Source: Ophioceras dolichostomum | Taxonomy: Eukaryota > Ascomycota > Sordariomycetes > Magnaporthales > Ophioceraceae | Reading direction: 5' to 3' | DNA length: 60,446 nucleotides | Assembly (NCBI GenBank): GCA_003049485.1 | Contig: PYST01000236.1 | Coordinates: 1-60,446, forward strand | Shown: piece after piece, positions 1 through 10,045 of the stretch | How the letters are laid out: each line of letters starts with the position of its first letter | How positions within the stretch are numbered: the first letter of the stretch is position 1 | Notes under the pieces: generated by a model | The model's database searches: none | What the model saw: the letters and a program-made list of their open reading frames with translations, nothing else | Told to the model about the DNA's origin: nothing | Translations under genes and position numbers: made by a program

Positions 1-651
1 GACGAGGAGTGTTGGTGGAAAACCTCAAATTACCTACATAGGTACCTAGCCAAGTCGCTCCTTTTCATCAACGAAACAAAGAAACCGGTTATCTCTGGAT
101 CTTCGCCCCAAACGCCCCTAGAGAACAGTGCATGAATAGCTGGAGTTCAAGAGCAAGGGCTAAGATGCAGGCTCCGACCAACACGGGGCGGCTTCCTTTC
201 CACCTCTCCTCCTTCTTCGAGGGGTTTCGTGTTGTTGGTGACTTTAGGTGTTTCCAGTAGTGAGACGGCGGTGGCTGGTACGCTAAGTGCCAAGGTATTC
301 GGAGACAGGAGCCCATCAGAGAAAGGTAGGGAGGGAAAGATGAGCGACAGGGTGGCGGTTCGGAAACAGGTCAAGTCAAGTGTATTATAGCCTAGAAGTG
401 AGTGTGTGAGAAAGGGGACGTAAATTCCAAAACTACCAAATGCATGGATCTGTACCCCAAATAGCCCCGAACTCCTGGCACCTAACTTGACACCGAACTA
501 AAAGCAATGCCGTTTCAATTCCCAATCCCAATCCCATTCCCATTCCCATTCCCAACCATTGCAAATCCAGTGTCCAAAAAGCAACGACGCCCCAAACAGC
601 AGCAGGCTAGCTAGCTTCCCCCAGATCCCGCCAAATATTCCCTCCTCCCCT
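1..651. other. Intergenic, left edge
   Basis: No coding region is supported here; the short open frames lack any recognisable motif. It carries one copy of the TAGGTACCTA palindrome (39-48) and a hexamer array (521-556) lying in the probable 3' region of the secreted-peptide gene. Confidence 0.6.
521..556. repeat. (CCCAWT)6 hexamer array
   Basis: Six consecutive hexamers read CCCAAT, CCCAAT, CCCATT, CCCATT, CCCATT, CCCAAC. The array sits about 100 bp beyond the stop codon of the minus-strand secreted peptide gene, so it is probably in its 3' UTR or just past it. It is not the telomeric unit. Confidence 0.85.
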
Positions 652-1044
652 TCACATCTTGCGCTTCCCCCCAGGCCCCTTAGGCCTCGGCCGCCCCTTC
701 CCGTTCCTCGGCCGCGTGTTACGGTCGTAGGGCGAGCCCTTGTAGAGAGGGCGGCCGCCCTCGTGGCCGGGCGTCCAGTCCTTCTTCCCGCCGCCCGTCA
801 GCTTCTTCCACCAGTCGCCCAGGCCGCGCTTCGTCAGCTCGTCGTCGTTCAGACTGTCGAGGGCCACGGCGAAGTCGTCGTCGCTCAGGCCGCGGGTCGC
901 CACGAGCGCTGCGGCCAGGTCGCGGGCCGCGATCGTCGTGGCGCCAGAGCCGCTCAGATCGGATGAGGCCACGTTGGGGCTTGCGGAGACGAGGGTGGGG
1001 AGGGCGGTTGAGAAGAGGATGGCGGCGATGGTGGGGAAATGCAT
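652..1044 (-). CDS. Small secreted cationic peptide precursor
   Basis: A 130-residue single-exon protein. Residues 1-21 form a hydrophobic signal peptide ending near LVSA-SP. A leader of about 50 residues, acidic towards its end (DDD, DDE), runs to a Lys-Arg pair at 72-73, a typical Kex2 cleavage site. The remaining 57 residues begin GLGDWWKKL and become very rich in Lys, Arg, Gly and Pro, with no cysteine at all. That layout (signal, acidic propeptide, dibasic site, cationic tail) matches processed secreted peptides such as antimicrobial or signalling peptides, but I recognise no family. The ATG chosen gives the signal peptide directly. A longer antisense-frame ORF over the same DNA (719-1375, -) has no such logic. 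The call of a secreted protein is fairly sure; any function is a guess. Confidence 0.7.
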   Translation of the reverse strand: MHFPTIAAILFSTALPTLVSASPNVASSDLSGSGATTIAARDLAAALVATRGLSDDDFAVALDSLNDDELTKRGLGDWWKKLTGGGKKDWTPGHEGGRPLYKGSPYDRNTRPRNGKGRPRPKGPGGKRKM

Positions 1045-2475
1045 TGTTGCGGTGTATTGGTTGAGCGGAAGAAAAGTGCAGTGAATCTTCTGTGAATTTC
1101 GGTGTAGAGGCTGTATGCGGGTGGATTGGCTTAGACCGTTTTTTTGTGGGTGTGGAGGTGGCTGTCTGGTTTAGTGGTTGCGGTGTGGTTTGTTGGTTCA
1201 AGTTGTGTTGTGATGATGAAAATGAAAGTAGACGATGCCGCCGTCGATTCCATTTTATACCCATTTCCTTGCCAAGCGCAATAGTAAACTCTTCGGCTGT
1301 TTGGGTCTCTGTCCGCCATCCACGGGTTGTCCGTCTCACCTGAGTATGCTCTTGTCTTTTTTCTCGATGGATCAAATCGCAGTCTTCGGTCCTGAGATCA
1401 CACTGCTTCGTACGGTCTTGGCATTAAGTGGTCGGCCGGACCACTTAATGCCAAGACATTTTTTTTGTCAATCAGGGGATCTGACGGATCGAGATGACTG
1501 TGGCTTGCCAAGCCAGATCCACCCCAGATTTTCGATGCCGCTCGGGAAAGGCTTCCGGCTAGCTGTGGACACCAAACTCCAATTAAAGTGCCATCGGCTT
1601 ACCACGTTGCTTTGGCATTTGGTTTCCGCCCCCGGAATAGCTGTGAGCAGAGTGATATGATCTTCAGATGAGTGGAGGCCCCCGGTTCGGCTCCTCCCAA
1701 GCCTCAACCAAGACGGCACAGCGACCTATTTATCAAGACAGTCAGTCAGTCAGTTCCGGTCCCATTTTGCGGCCTTCGCTGGCTCCATTCAAAGTTCACC
1801 GTGTCTTACGCCTTACTTACTGCGACTTGTACCTAAAGACACGAAAATAGTAGACGCGACGTGTAAGTCGGTCGTCAGCCGTCAGTCATCAGTCGAACAA
1901 AGCGACCATCCAGCTCACTCATCAAGATTCAGACATGGGGACAAATGGATGCCGATTCACGAAGGTCTGATGTCAAGACAAAGAATGGATGTGCTCCAGC
2001 GACCCCGCCTGCAGGTTCGGGGCTCTATTATCAGGTATAGCTTAAACCAGCCGGCTGGTAGCTAACTACACCTGAGGTGTCTGATGGGTGGTTCCAGCCA
2101 TCGACCACGACACAGAGCTGTGAGGATAAGGGGCAAACGAGCGTCGCCAAAACTCGCCTGCGAGCTCTGGATCTATGCAGGACAATCTAGCCGGCTAGTT
2201 GCCTATCCAATCCCCCAGATATCCGAGCAAACGAGCAAACGAGTGCATATCCCAGTCCCGAACCTGCCTGCCTCCAGAGTTCCGCCTGCAGACTCGAGGT
2301 CTCGCTTGGTTAAGCCAGCCAGCTAGCCACCAGCGGCGAGAATGTGTTGCTCTGTATTAGCCCGCCCACAGGCTCTCAGGTAAGTCCAACGCGTGGAGGT
2401 AGAACAGCTAGCCAGCCAGCCAGCCAACTGTCTCTCCCCATGAGCCACCTCTGCTACATGCAAAGGACAGAGTTT
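1045..2475. other. Intergenic with isolated hairpin
   Basis: Apart from the long inverted repeat at 1415-1457 and some AGCC tetranucleotide runs near 2410, nothing is supported here. Open frames are short and lack motifs. The stretch includes the upstream region of the minus-strand peptide gene and the downstream region of the CheD-like gene. Confidence 0.55.
1415..1457. repeat. Perfect 19-bp-arm inverted repeat
   Basis: Arm 1 (1415-1433, GTCTTGGCATTAAGTGGTC) is matched exactly by the reverse complement at 1439-1457, with the five-base spacer GGCCG between. A run of eight T follows almost at once (1460-1467). The structure would fold as a strong stem-loop in DNA or RNA. It lies about 370 bp upstream of the secreted peptide gene's ATG. 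Confidence 0.9.
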
Positions 2476-3504
2476 CTAAGGTCGTCTTCCCAACGTTGTC
2501 GTCGAGGAAGATACCCGACCCCCGCTCGTCGTAGAAGTCCGGCCACCGCTGGTCGTGGAAGTACGGGTGCCGCTGGTCGTAGAAGTACGGGTGCCCGAGC
2601 TAGTCTTGGTGCGGGTGCCCACGTCGGGCAGGGCCGAGGCCATGGAGCCCATGTGCAGGCTGTTGCCCGAAGTGGTGGTGGTGGTTCTCCTTGTCCCACC
2701 AGTGCTGGTGGGAGGAGCAGTGGTGCCGCCCGAAGGCCTCGTCGAGAGGCCGGTGGTGCCTGATGAGCGGCCATAGCCCGTCTGCCCGCCGTAGCCTCCG
2801 CCGCCGCTCTGTCCGCCGCTGCTTGGGGCACTGGAGCGGGTTCCGTAGGCAAGACCATAGCCACCCCCACCACTATAACCACCACTGGCGCCGCCACCAC
2901 CACCACTAGTACTGCCGCTGGGTCCGGCCTGTTCAATCGGATCGGGGATGTCGTCCACGTAGCTGCCCTCGACCATCACCATACCGCCGGGGCTGGCGCT
3001 GGCCACGATAGAGCCGTAGGGATTGGACCTGTTGATGTCCCTGTTTCTGCGCGTGTAGTTCGACTTGACCCGGGTGTTTATGCCCAGGGAGACAAGCTGC
3101 GCGTACAGCCTTTGGTTGGCATCGTCAATGAGCGCGCGGTACGGAGAGGCCTCCATCACCGCCTCGGTGATGTCTCTCCTGCTGTAGCCCTGCTGGCGCA
3201 GCTCCTCCTTATAGGTCTCGTCCATGACCGTCCTGTCCGGCACGCTGACCACCACGCCCGTGCACGACTGCAGCCCGGCGACGTACGTCTCGAACTGCGA
3301 CATGACGTACGTGCTCTGCGTCTGCTCCATCGTCGACATGTGTGCGATAACCTTGTTGTACCCGCCCACCCCGGCGTGTCCGTACGCGCAGACCCCGATG
3401 CACGTCGCTAGACCCATAGTGCTGAGCGTTGTGCCGGGCGGCGCCGTAGCGCACTGGTTCATGCCCACGCGGAGGCTGGGCGCCGCCTCTTTCTTCTTGG
3501 GCAT
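2476..3504 (-). CDS. CheD-like protein with Gly-rich and TRTSTTSG-repeat tail
   Basis: A 342-residue single-exon protein. Residues 10-60 resemble the catalytic region of CheD, the chemoreceptor glutamine deamidase of bacteria and archaea. It reads T29-MGLAT-C35, the same six-residue Thr-to-Cys spacing as the CheD motif T-LGLGS-C. It is followed by a G-G turn (47-48) and IAH55, where CheD has GG-MAH; the Cys-to-His spacing is 20 here against 17 in CheD. Residues 60-190 look globular. From about 195 the protein is Gly/Ser-rich (GGGG, GGYG), and it ends with four to five copies of an eight-residue unit TRTSTTSG encoded by a 24-bp DNA repeat. There is no signal peptide. Homology to CheD is my inference from this short motif. 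Fungi lack methyl-accepting chemoreceptors, so any deamidase activity would act on another substrate. Confidence 0.6.
   Translation of the reverse strand: MPKKKEAAPSLRVGMNQCATAPPGTTLSTMGLATCIGVCAYGHAGVGGYNKVIAHMSTMEQTQSTYVMSQFETYVAGLQSCTGVVVSVPDRTVMDETYKEELRQQGYSRRDITEAVMEASPYRALIDDANQRLYAQLVSLGINTRVKSNYTRRNRDINRSNPYGSIVASASPGGMVMVEGSYVDDIPDPIEQAGPSGSTSGGGGGASGGYSGGGGYGLAYGTRSSAPSSGGQSGGGGYGGQTGYGRSSGTTGLSTRPSGGTTAPPTSTGGTRRTTTTTSGNSLHMGSMASALPDVGTRTKTSSGTRTSTTSGTRTSTTSGGRTSTTSGGRVSSSTTTLGRRP
2524..2619 (-). repeat. 24-bp tandem repeat in CheD-like gene
   Basis: Four 24-bp units, at 2524-2547, 2548-2571, 2572-2595 and 2596-2619. The middle two are nearly identical and the outer two diverged. 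They encode the C-terminal eight-residue repeat (TRTSTTSG type), so the length should vary between strains in steps of eight residues without breaking the frame. Confidence 0.85.
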
Positions 3505-6500
3505 GGCGGAGAACTAATTTGACAGGATCCGGTGAACACTAGGGGTCGATGGAGAGGGGGACAATCAATAGGAAAACGAGGACGAGAAGGACTGATGAGA
3601 GAAGTGAGAAGGGGATGGTGGAAGTCTGTATTCAAAAGGCGATTGTGACGAACGAAGCCTCCGACCCCGTGGTTATATAGGATAGGAACCTACCAGGAAC
3701 CGGGGAAAGGACAAAACAGCAAACTAGGCGAACGAAGGCCGGTGACCGACGCACGCACACTCTCACGAAGTGTGGGATATCTCGGTTGCTGGCTTATGCC
3801 CTGACATCTGGTCTCGACTTGCCCACATCGTCACAGACGTGGTCGCCCGAGGTCATCCTGGTCTGGAGACCGCAGCCAGCCCAAGGGCGGGCGAGGGCAA
3901 AATCTGGTCGCTAACCGACCTTCTGTATTTCGTCCTGGACGATTGGGGCCGGATTCTTACAGACGGTACCCATTAAAGAAGGAGGATCGACCTCGCTGAT
4001 GAACTGGCCGACATGCAGTTCTCCGCCCAGGGGACCGAGAGTTTTGGCCTTTGCAGTCACTGCGAATCCTGTGGTGCACTAACACCAGTGAGCAGCAGAC
4101 TTGGCCCTCCGGCATGGGGCAGAAATATCTTGGCTTCCTCCTGACCCAAACCCGGCCATAAGGACCACACACGAGCAACTGTAACCATCTCCGTGCTCCG
4201 GGCCTCCGGACACTCACAGCGACGGAGTGACGTTGGCACCGGCCGACGGTCAATCGGCCAGGACAAGGTTACCTGCTTATCAAGACACAAAAATGGGCAT
4301 TAGCTTCAAATCAGTCAGACCCGTTGCAATCCTGGCGGGCTACCTATATCAGCCCAACACTGCGCCTGTTCCTCAAGGGGACAAACTCTATTGGAGGAGA
4401 GAAAACATGTCCCTGTTGGCTGGCGTTTCTCCCTGATATGTGAGAGGGGTGATTAGCCCTAAGTCAGGGCTGTGTGTAGCTGTGTAACCAACCTAACGTC
4501 CGTGTGTCCTGCAGAGTCCCGGCCACCACTGCACCCTTTACGAGCATTCACCAGGCACTTAATTTTAATCGCAAGAGTGCAATGCAGCTCTCGGGGTGCT
4601 ATGGTGTGCTATTGCACGGTGCAGCGATAGTACTAGTCGAGCACGCGTCAGTGTGGCTCTTTGTGGTTCTTGGAAAGGCTCAGAGGAGGTACAGGTGTCT
4701 GTCGCTGTCAGACGCCAAGCGATCCATCATCGAACGACTTCTCCGCGATATACCATCGAGTAGGAAGAGAATAAGGTTAAGAATCTCATCCGGTCATGTG
4801 ACCAGGGGCAGTAGGAATGAATGGCCAATCGCGCTGGCCAATCGCGCTGGCCTTCCTGCGGCGGGCGTCCTTGCCACCACCTCAAGGTCAACAACCCAAG
4901 GAGGGTAGCAGCGGCACGCACTTGAACCGAGAGCTCGGATAGCCCAAACATAGAAACACCCAATCAAGTATCCAGGAAGTGCGAAAGGGCCAAAACAAGT
5001 GCAGGAAAACGGCCCCAACATATCGGCAAAGCAAAGTCAATATACATTCATTGAGTGCCCGTACGACGATGACCGGCCAACCCGCCACCAGTTTCGGCCC
5101 ATCATTGATAACTACCACCTGGGTACCTAGGTACCAACAAACCCGTGGACAGACCAGATGAGGGCAAAAGAATACAATTAAGGAGTGAGAGGTGACGCGT
5201 ACTCCACTACATGAGCTTGTTGATTCCAGTCACTCTAAGGGGCGGAGGTGGCCAAGGAGGATAGGGACTGTCGCCGGTGCGGCCGATGCGGCCGCAAACT
5301 CGCATCGGCCGCACACTCGTACTGACAGCAGTGGTCAGTTAACAGGTACCTACAGGTTGGTAGTCTCTGCCCGACTATGAACTTTGCCAGCCACTGAGCA
5401 ACGCGACCTTCTTTAAGAGACCACCGGGCATCTATTATAGGATTGCTCCTCCTGCTGGTGGTCGCCACCATCCGACAAGCTAGGCCAGGCCTGCACTTGC
5501 TGGCTGACTGGTTGAAAGGGTTTGCCTCATCCAACCGATTCATCCAGCCCAGATCGAGCCCAAGCTCCACCAGTCAATGGACGACACCCTCCAACTGCTT
5601 ATGACGAGTTACTCATTCACACATATGAGGAACGCAGATCACTCGCTCCCTCGCTGGGCTTTCGGGTAGTACCTACTTCAGGCGCGCGGCCTGCAACCCT
5701 GCCCCGCTTCCCCGTCCTTCTCCTGTAGAGGAGCTGAGGTGAACTTTCACAGCCCCCGTTGTCTGGTCTGCAAGGAGGCAAAAATAGGCCGATTCGACCC
5801 GAACAGACCTGCGACAGGCCTGCCTAGGCACCCCTCGGAAATGAATATCGTCCCTCAAGCAACATTCTTCCTGTTCTTCTACAGTTGTAGCGACTTCTAA
5901 TGCCTGGGAGGGAGGCAGCAACCCCCGGTCGATGTTGAAGGCAGGAACCCCCCCTCCTCCCCCGCACTTCCCGGAGACGGAGAAACATACATCACACGAA
6001 ATCCTCCCATTTCCACTCGAGGTTGGTGGTTGGGTAGGCGGGAAATCCACGTGCTTTGTCCATAGGTGAGGGGAAAGCCGCCTATGCTCATTAGAGTGTT
6101 CAGAGTAACATTTGACCTGATGTGACGACCACAGGGTGACGAGGACCTAGCACGAGCATCAAAGTCCGTCCCAGACTCTTCCGGTAAAATGGACGGACGG
6201 CGTTAGTGATGGTCTATTACAGCCTACAGTGAGCATGAAAACCTTCACGCCATACCACCTCTCACTACCGGCTCTTCCGCTGCCGTCTGGTCTCGGGCGC
6301 TTGCTCGCCTCCTCTATCCTACGCATTATCCACACTTGGGTAGGGAGGTAGGATGCAACATCATCGGCAAACACCGGTAGACAGTGGTAGACAGTGGACC
6401 CGTCGTTGGCGAATCGTATACCACACACACACCCACACGCATACCCGTAACATGCTGAGTCGCTAAAGAGTGAGCTAGTCACGTCGGTGAAGGCTGGCGG

Positions 6501-8242
6501 CGATGGGAGACTGCTAAATCACATTGTACTAATGAGACGCGTCAACATCACCAAGAGAATGCTGCCTTAGACCACCTCGCTCGGTCGGGGAAAGGTTAGG
6601 GAAGCCCGCACCCGGACCTGGTAAAGCCCGTGTGCGAGGCCGCAATTGTGCCTGGTTCGACAGCGAAGAACTAACGGGAGAGTCGAGACGAGGAGAGTGT
6701 TGAACAGTGGATACACCGCTCGCCAAACCTGATGCCCTTCCTTCCCCCTTCCCTAACAGGCAAATTTTGCCGCAACCTACCTTTGCTGCAGAGCCGAACG
6801 TGAATCCTCTTGGCCCACCCAACTCCGAACTTGCAGACAACCTAGGTACCTAGATAGACAAGCTCGTTTTCAGCCGAACACATGACGACTGTGAAGTCGC
6901 ACTTCCAATAGGACGGCGACCCGCGCCCCCGCTTGCAGATTCGCTGGTGTCTCTACATGCTTGCTTCTCATCATGTTGGTCTGAAGCCTAGAAGAAGAGG
7001 TGGGTCGGCAGAGGGAGGCAGGGCGGGAGGGAAAGAACCCCACCGCGATACTAATATATGCCCGACGCCTGCCTGCTGGCTGGCTGGAGGTGGTTTGGCC
7101 GGTGGATGGGGACGACAGGCAAGGGTGTCACTCCATCGTTCCAGCACATACGTCCATCGGGGGATCCAATCCTGTGGTCTGTCACAATCTATCACATATG
7201 CAGAAGCTCGCATGTCGTTGTCTCACTGGCGCACGTAGGGTTCGGCGTTCGGTGGAAGTGTTATCAAGGCAGCAACCTCATGTCGGTTCGGGACATGCGT
7301 AAGAGGCTCATATGAGTCCGAGTGCGCGATTTTGTGCCCGTTGTTGGTCATGCTCTCCCCTCTGTAGACTCATTTCGCCTCGTCGGACTCACTCTCATTG
7401 GGTGCCAACTTGCATTCCATTGATGTCGACGACCCAGCCTTTGGCCCACGCTCGCTCCACCGGGCCACGCCGAAGGCCGCGTTTTGCATTTCTGTATTCC
7501 GTTCTGGGATGTATTGGTTCTGGGTTCTCTTCCAATCATATCGCCGGACGGGCTGTCAACTTCTCAATTCTTGCGAGGTTGGGCTGCTGTCGTTACCGAC
7601 ACAGCGGTTCTGGGGGTGTGGGGACAAGGTTTGTGGGCTCCCATGGGACGTTTTCATAGGGCTGTTCCGCTTCTTCAACTCGTGGGGGCCAGCAGTAAAG
7701 GACGCTAGTGACGCCAACGTCTGGCTCGTTTAAGCTTCGCTATTGGGCAACATCGCGATTCTGGCCGAGTGAATTTGGTGCTACTAACCTGTTGCGGGCC
7801 TTCTAGGCAGAGAGCGAGTAAAGAGGTGGTCAGAAAGGACCTGGGGGAAGCCCCGTGGTTTTCCGTCTGTGACTACCTACGTAGTATATCTTGGTGAAGT
7901 GTTATTATTGTCGATCAGAAACGAATCGATGTGATGAAGCCTTGGCACTTAGGGCCCTCGGCGTTTGAGAGGCCTGTCAGAACCTCGTGTTATCCGACGG
8001 AAATCGTCATTTGGGAGGTCAAGCTTCACTCAGTCGACCGAAGCGCGCCGAATCCGACACTGGTCCAATAATGACAGAGCCAACCTGTATTAATATGTGA
8101 CTTGCGACGTGTTTTGTTATGAGCAAGCGAGAACGACGAAGTACGAACTTGCGCTGTTCGAGTGACTATCAGGCCTTTGTTGTGAGCTCAAGTCTCAGCG
8201 GACTCTTTATTCGGCAAACTATAGTGCTTCATTGTATCCAAC
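3505..8242. other. Gene-poor 4.7 kb stretch
   Basis: All open frames are short (under about 145 codons) and none shows a motif, signal peptide or credible splice chain. I see two TAGGTACCTA-type palindromes (5122-5135 as GGTACCTAGGTACC; 6843-6852), a short direct repeat GGCCAATCGCGCT near 4822-4850, a GTAGACAGTG duplication near 6375, and a CA-rich tract near 6420. No transposon ends, tRNA or rRNA were found. A small or heavily spliced gene cannot be excluded. Confidence 0.5.
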
Positions 8243-9871
8243 ATGCTGCTGCTACTTTACGTCACTGCCGGATTCAGTGCCATCGTCATGTCTCACCGCC
8301 TTGTTACGGCCGTTGCCCTCCTCGTCGCGTGGCTCTGGCGCCCTCACGACAGTGTCCCAGGACCCTGGTACACCGCCGTTAGCCCCGCGTGGTTTTTCTG
8401 GCAGCGATGGCACGGCCGGCTCACCAAGAGGGCTGACAACCTCCTGGGCCTGCACGGTGATGACGGCATCGTCCGAGTCCATCCCAACATCGTCCTCGTT
8501 AGCGATCCATCAGTCATCCGGACTTTATTCTTCCGCAAAGACGTGCAGATCGGATCAGACGAAGTGCGGGCGCTGCATATCGGCGGCCAGGACTGGACGA
8601 TTACGACGACCTCGTTCGAAGAAGTGCGTCCACCTCGGGCCATCGTCCGGCGACTGACAAGCCTGTCTAGCCTGAAGCACTGGCAGCCGGCAATCGAAGC
8701 CAACATCGCCTCGATGGTCAAGGATGTCCGTCGGCTCTCCCAGGAGGGAGACAGCACGTGGCCGGTAGATGCCATCCCCTTGCTCGACCGGCTCACCGTC
8801 CGTACGGGTGGCCTCGTGCTCTCCGGAACGTGGATTAGCGATGAGGAGGCAGCCCACGCAAGCGATGCTATGCGCAACTTCGGGAACCTCGTAAGCCTGA
8901 GGGTCTGCTTGCCCAGGTGGCTCAACCATCTCCTTGATATGCTGCCCGTTAGCTTGGTCAGCTGGTCTCCACGCCTCGCTTCTAGTCGCCAGCTACTCGA
9001 GATTGGAAGAACTCTAGCCAGGCAAGAGGGACAGGCGTCACATGCGGGGCAGCTCCACGGGGCGGACAAGGCAGCAACCTCAAGCCAGACCTTTCTCCAT
9101 GCCTTGCGGGAGTCAGATGGAAAGCATTCCCTCAACGAGGAACAGTGTCACGTCGAGCTTGCTGGAGCACTCCTGGCATCGTCCGACACAACCTCAAGCG
9201 CACTCATCTTTCTCCTGTACGAGATCAGCCGCCGCCCGAAGTTGCAGCAGCGCCTCTTCGGGGAGATCCATACTTTCAGTAGCAGCACTGCCGGCAAAGA
9301 GAGTCTGCTGCTTCAAGACGGCACGCTCCTGGCAGCTTGTGTGGATGAGTGTCTCCGCCTCTGCGGCCCAGTTGCTCTCGTCAGCAGCATCATAGTTCCT
9401 CCGGAGGGGGCCACTGTACCGGGAAAACGTGGAGATCGCCACTACTGGCTCCCGGGCGGCACGGTCGTCATGGTTCAGAACTATTCCGTGTCGCGGGGCC
9501 TTCTAAGCGACGTGGACAGGGAAAACTTCGACCTGGAGCGCTGGCTGGCCGCCACGCCACAACGACAGCTCGACCAAAGACAGCTGGAGGGAGGTGGCGG
9601 GGGAGTTGTGGGTGCGAACGATAACGGCGGCAGAAGGCAATTGTCATATCCGTTTGGCTTTGGCCTGCGGCGATGCCCCGGTCGCGCCATGGCGGTCTTC
9701 CAACTTCGGCTCGTGCTGGCCCGACTGGTGCAAGCGTTCATCATCGAGTGTCCGCCTGAGACGACTGCTGAAAGCATGGCGCCAACGGAGATCAACGGCT
9801 TCCGGCCGTCGGGGGACAGGTGTCTCTTGCTGTTCAGGCCTCGGGAGGAAGAGCATAGCCGGGCCAACTGA
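8243..9871 (+). CDS. Cytochrome P450 monooxygenase
   Basis: A 542-residue intronless protein with all P450 landmarks. It has an N-terminal membrane anchor (about 1-32) and a Pro hinge (PGPW). The I-helix oxygen-binding motif AGALLASSDTT is at 307-317, with D315-T316-T317. The K-helix ExxR is at E369-R372 (ECLR), followed by an FDLERW aromatic region. The haem-binding loop is FGFGLRRCPG with Cys478 as the thiolate ligand. It would sit in the ER membrane and need a P450 reductase. Nothing nearby looks like a biosynthetic cluster: the next gene is a sphingolipid glycosyltransferase and the left side is empty, so the substrate cannot be inferred. A low-complexity insert (Gly run GGGGG) lies between the ERW region and the haem loop. 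The family is certain; the subfamily is not assigned. Confidence 0.95.
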   Translation: MLLLLYVTAGFSAIVMSHRLVTAVALLVAWLWRPHDSVPGPWYTAVSPAWFFWQRWHGRLTKRADNLLGLHGDDGIVRVHPNIVLVSDPSVIRTLFFRKDVQIGSDEVRALHIGGQDWTITTTSFEEVRPPRAIVRRLTSLSSLKHWQPAIEANIASMVKDVRRLSQEGDSTWPVDAIPLLDRLTVRTGGLVLSGTWISDEEAAHASDAMRNFGNLVSLRVCLPRWLNHLLDMLPVSLVSWSPRLASSRQLLEIGRTLARQEGQASHAGQLHGADKAATSSQTFLHALRESDGKHSLNEEQCHVELAGALLASSDTTSSALIFLLYEISRRPKLQQRLFGEIHTFSSSTAGKESLLLQDGTLLAACVDECLRLCGPVALVSSIIVPPEGATVPGKRGDRHYWLPGGTVVMVQNYSVSRGLLSDVDRENFDLERWLAATPQRQLDQRQLEGGGGGVVGANDNGGRRQLSYPFGFGLRRCPGRAMAVFQLRLVLARLVQAFIIECPPETTAESMAPTEINGFRPSGDRCLLLFRPREEEHSRAN

Positions 9872-10045
9872 CATCTAACATCATAGTATATGATACATAT
9901 TACGCAACCGATAACGCCGAGCTATGAAAGAATGCCATCGGCGAACAATTTGAAAAACAATCTACCGCGAAAGAACTTCGCTCTCACATATATAATGCAT
10001 TTATGGCACCCGAAATCCACCACAGCAATGTTTCGTCCACCCGCC

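Noticed and set aside
719..1375. 218-codon minus-strand frame over the secreted-peptide gene
   Set aside because: Arg/Pro-rich shadow with no signal peptide; the 130-residue frame has a coherent precursor architecture.
4822..4850. Short direct repeat GGCCAATCGCGCT x2
   Set aside because: Only two units with no further copies or terminal structure; probably slippage.
8344..9135. 263-codon frame antisense to the P450
   Set aside because: Shadow of P450 codons, no domain.
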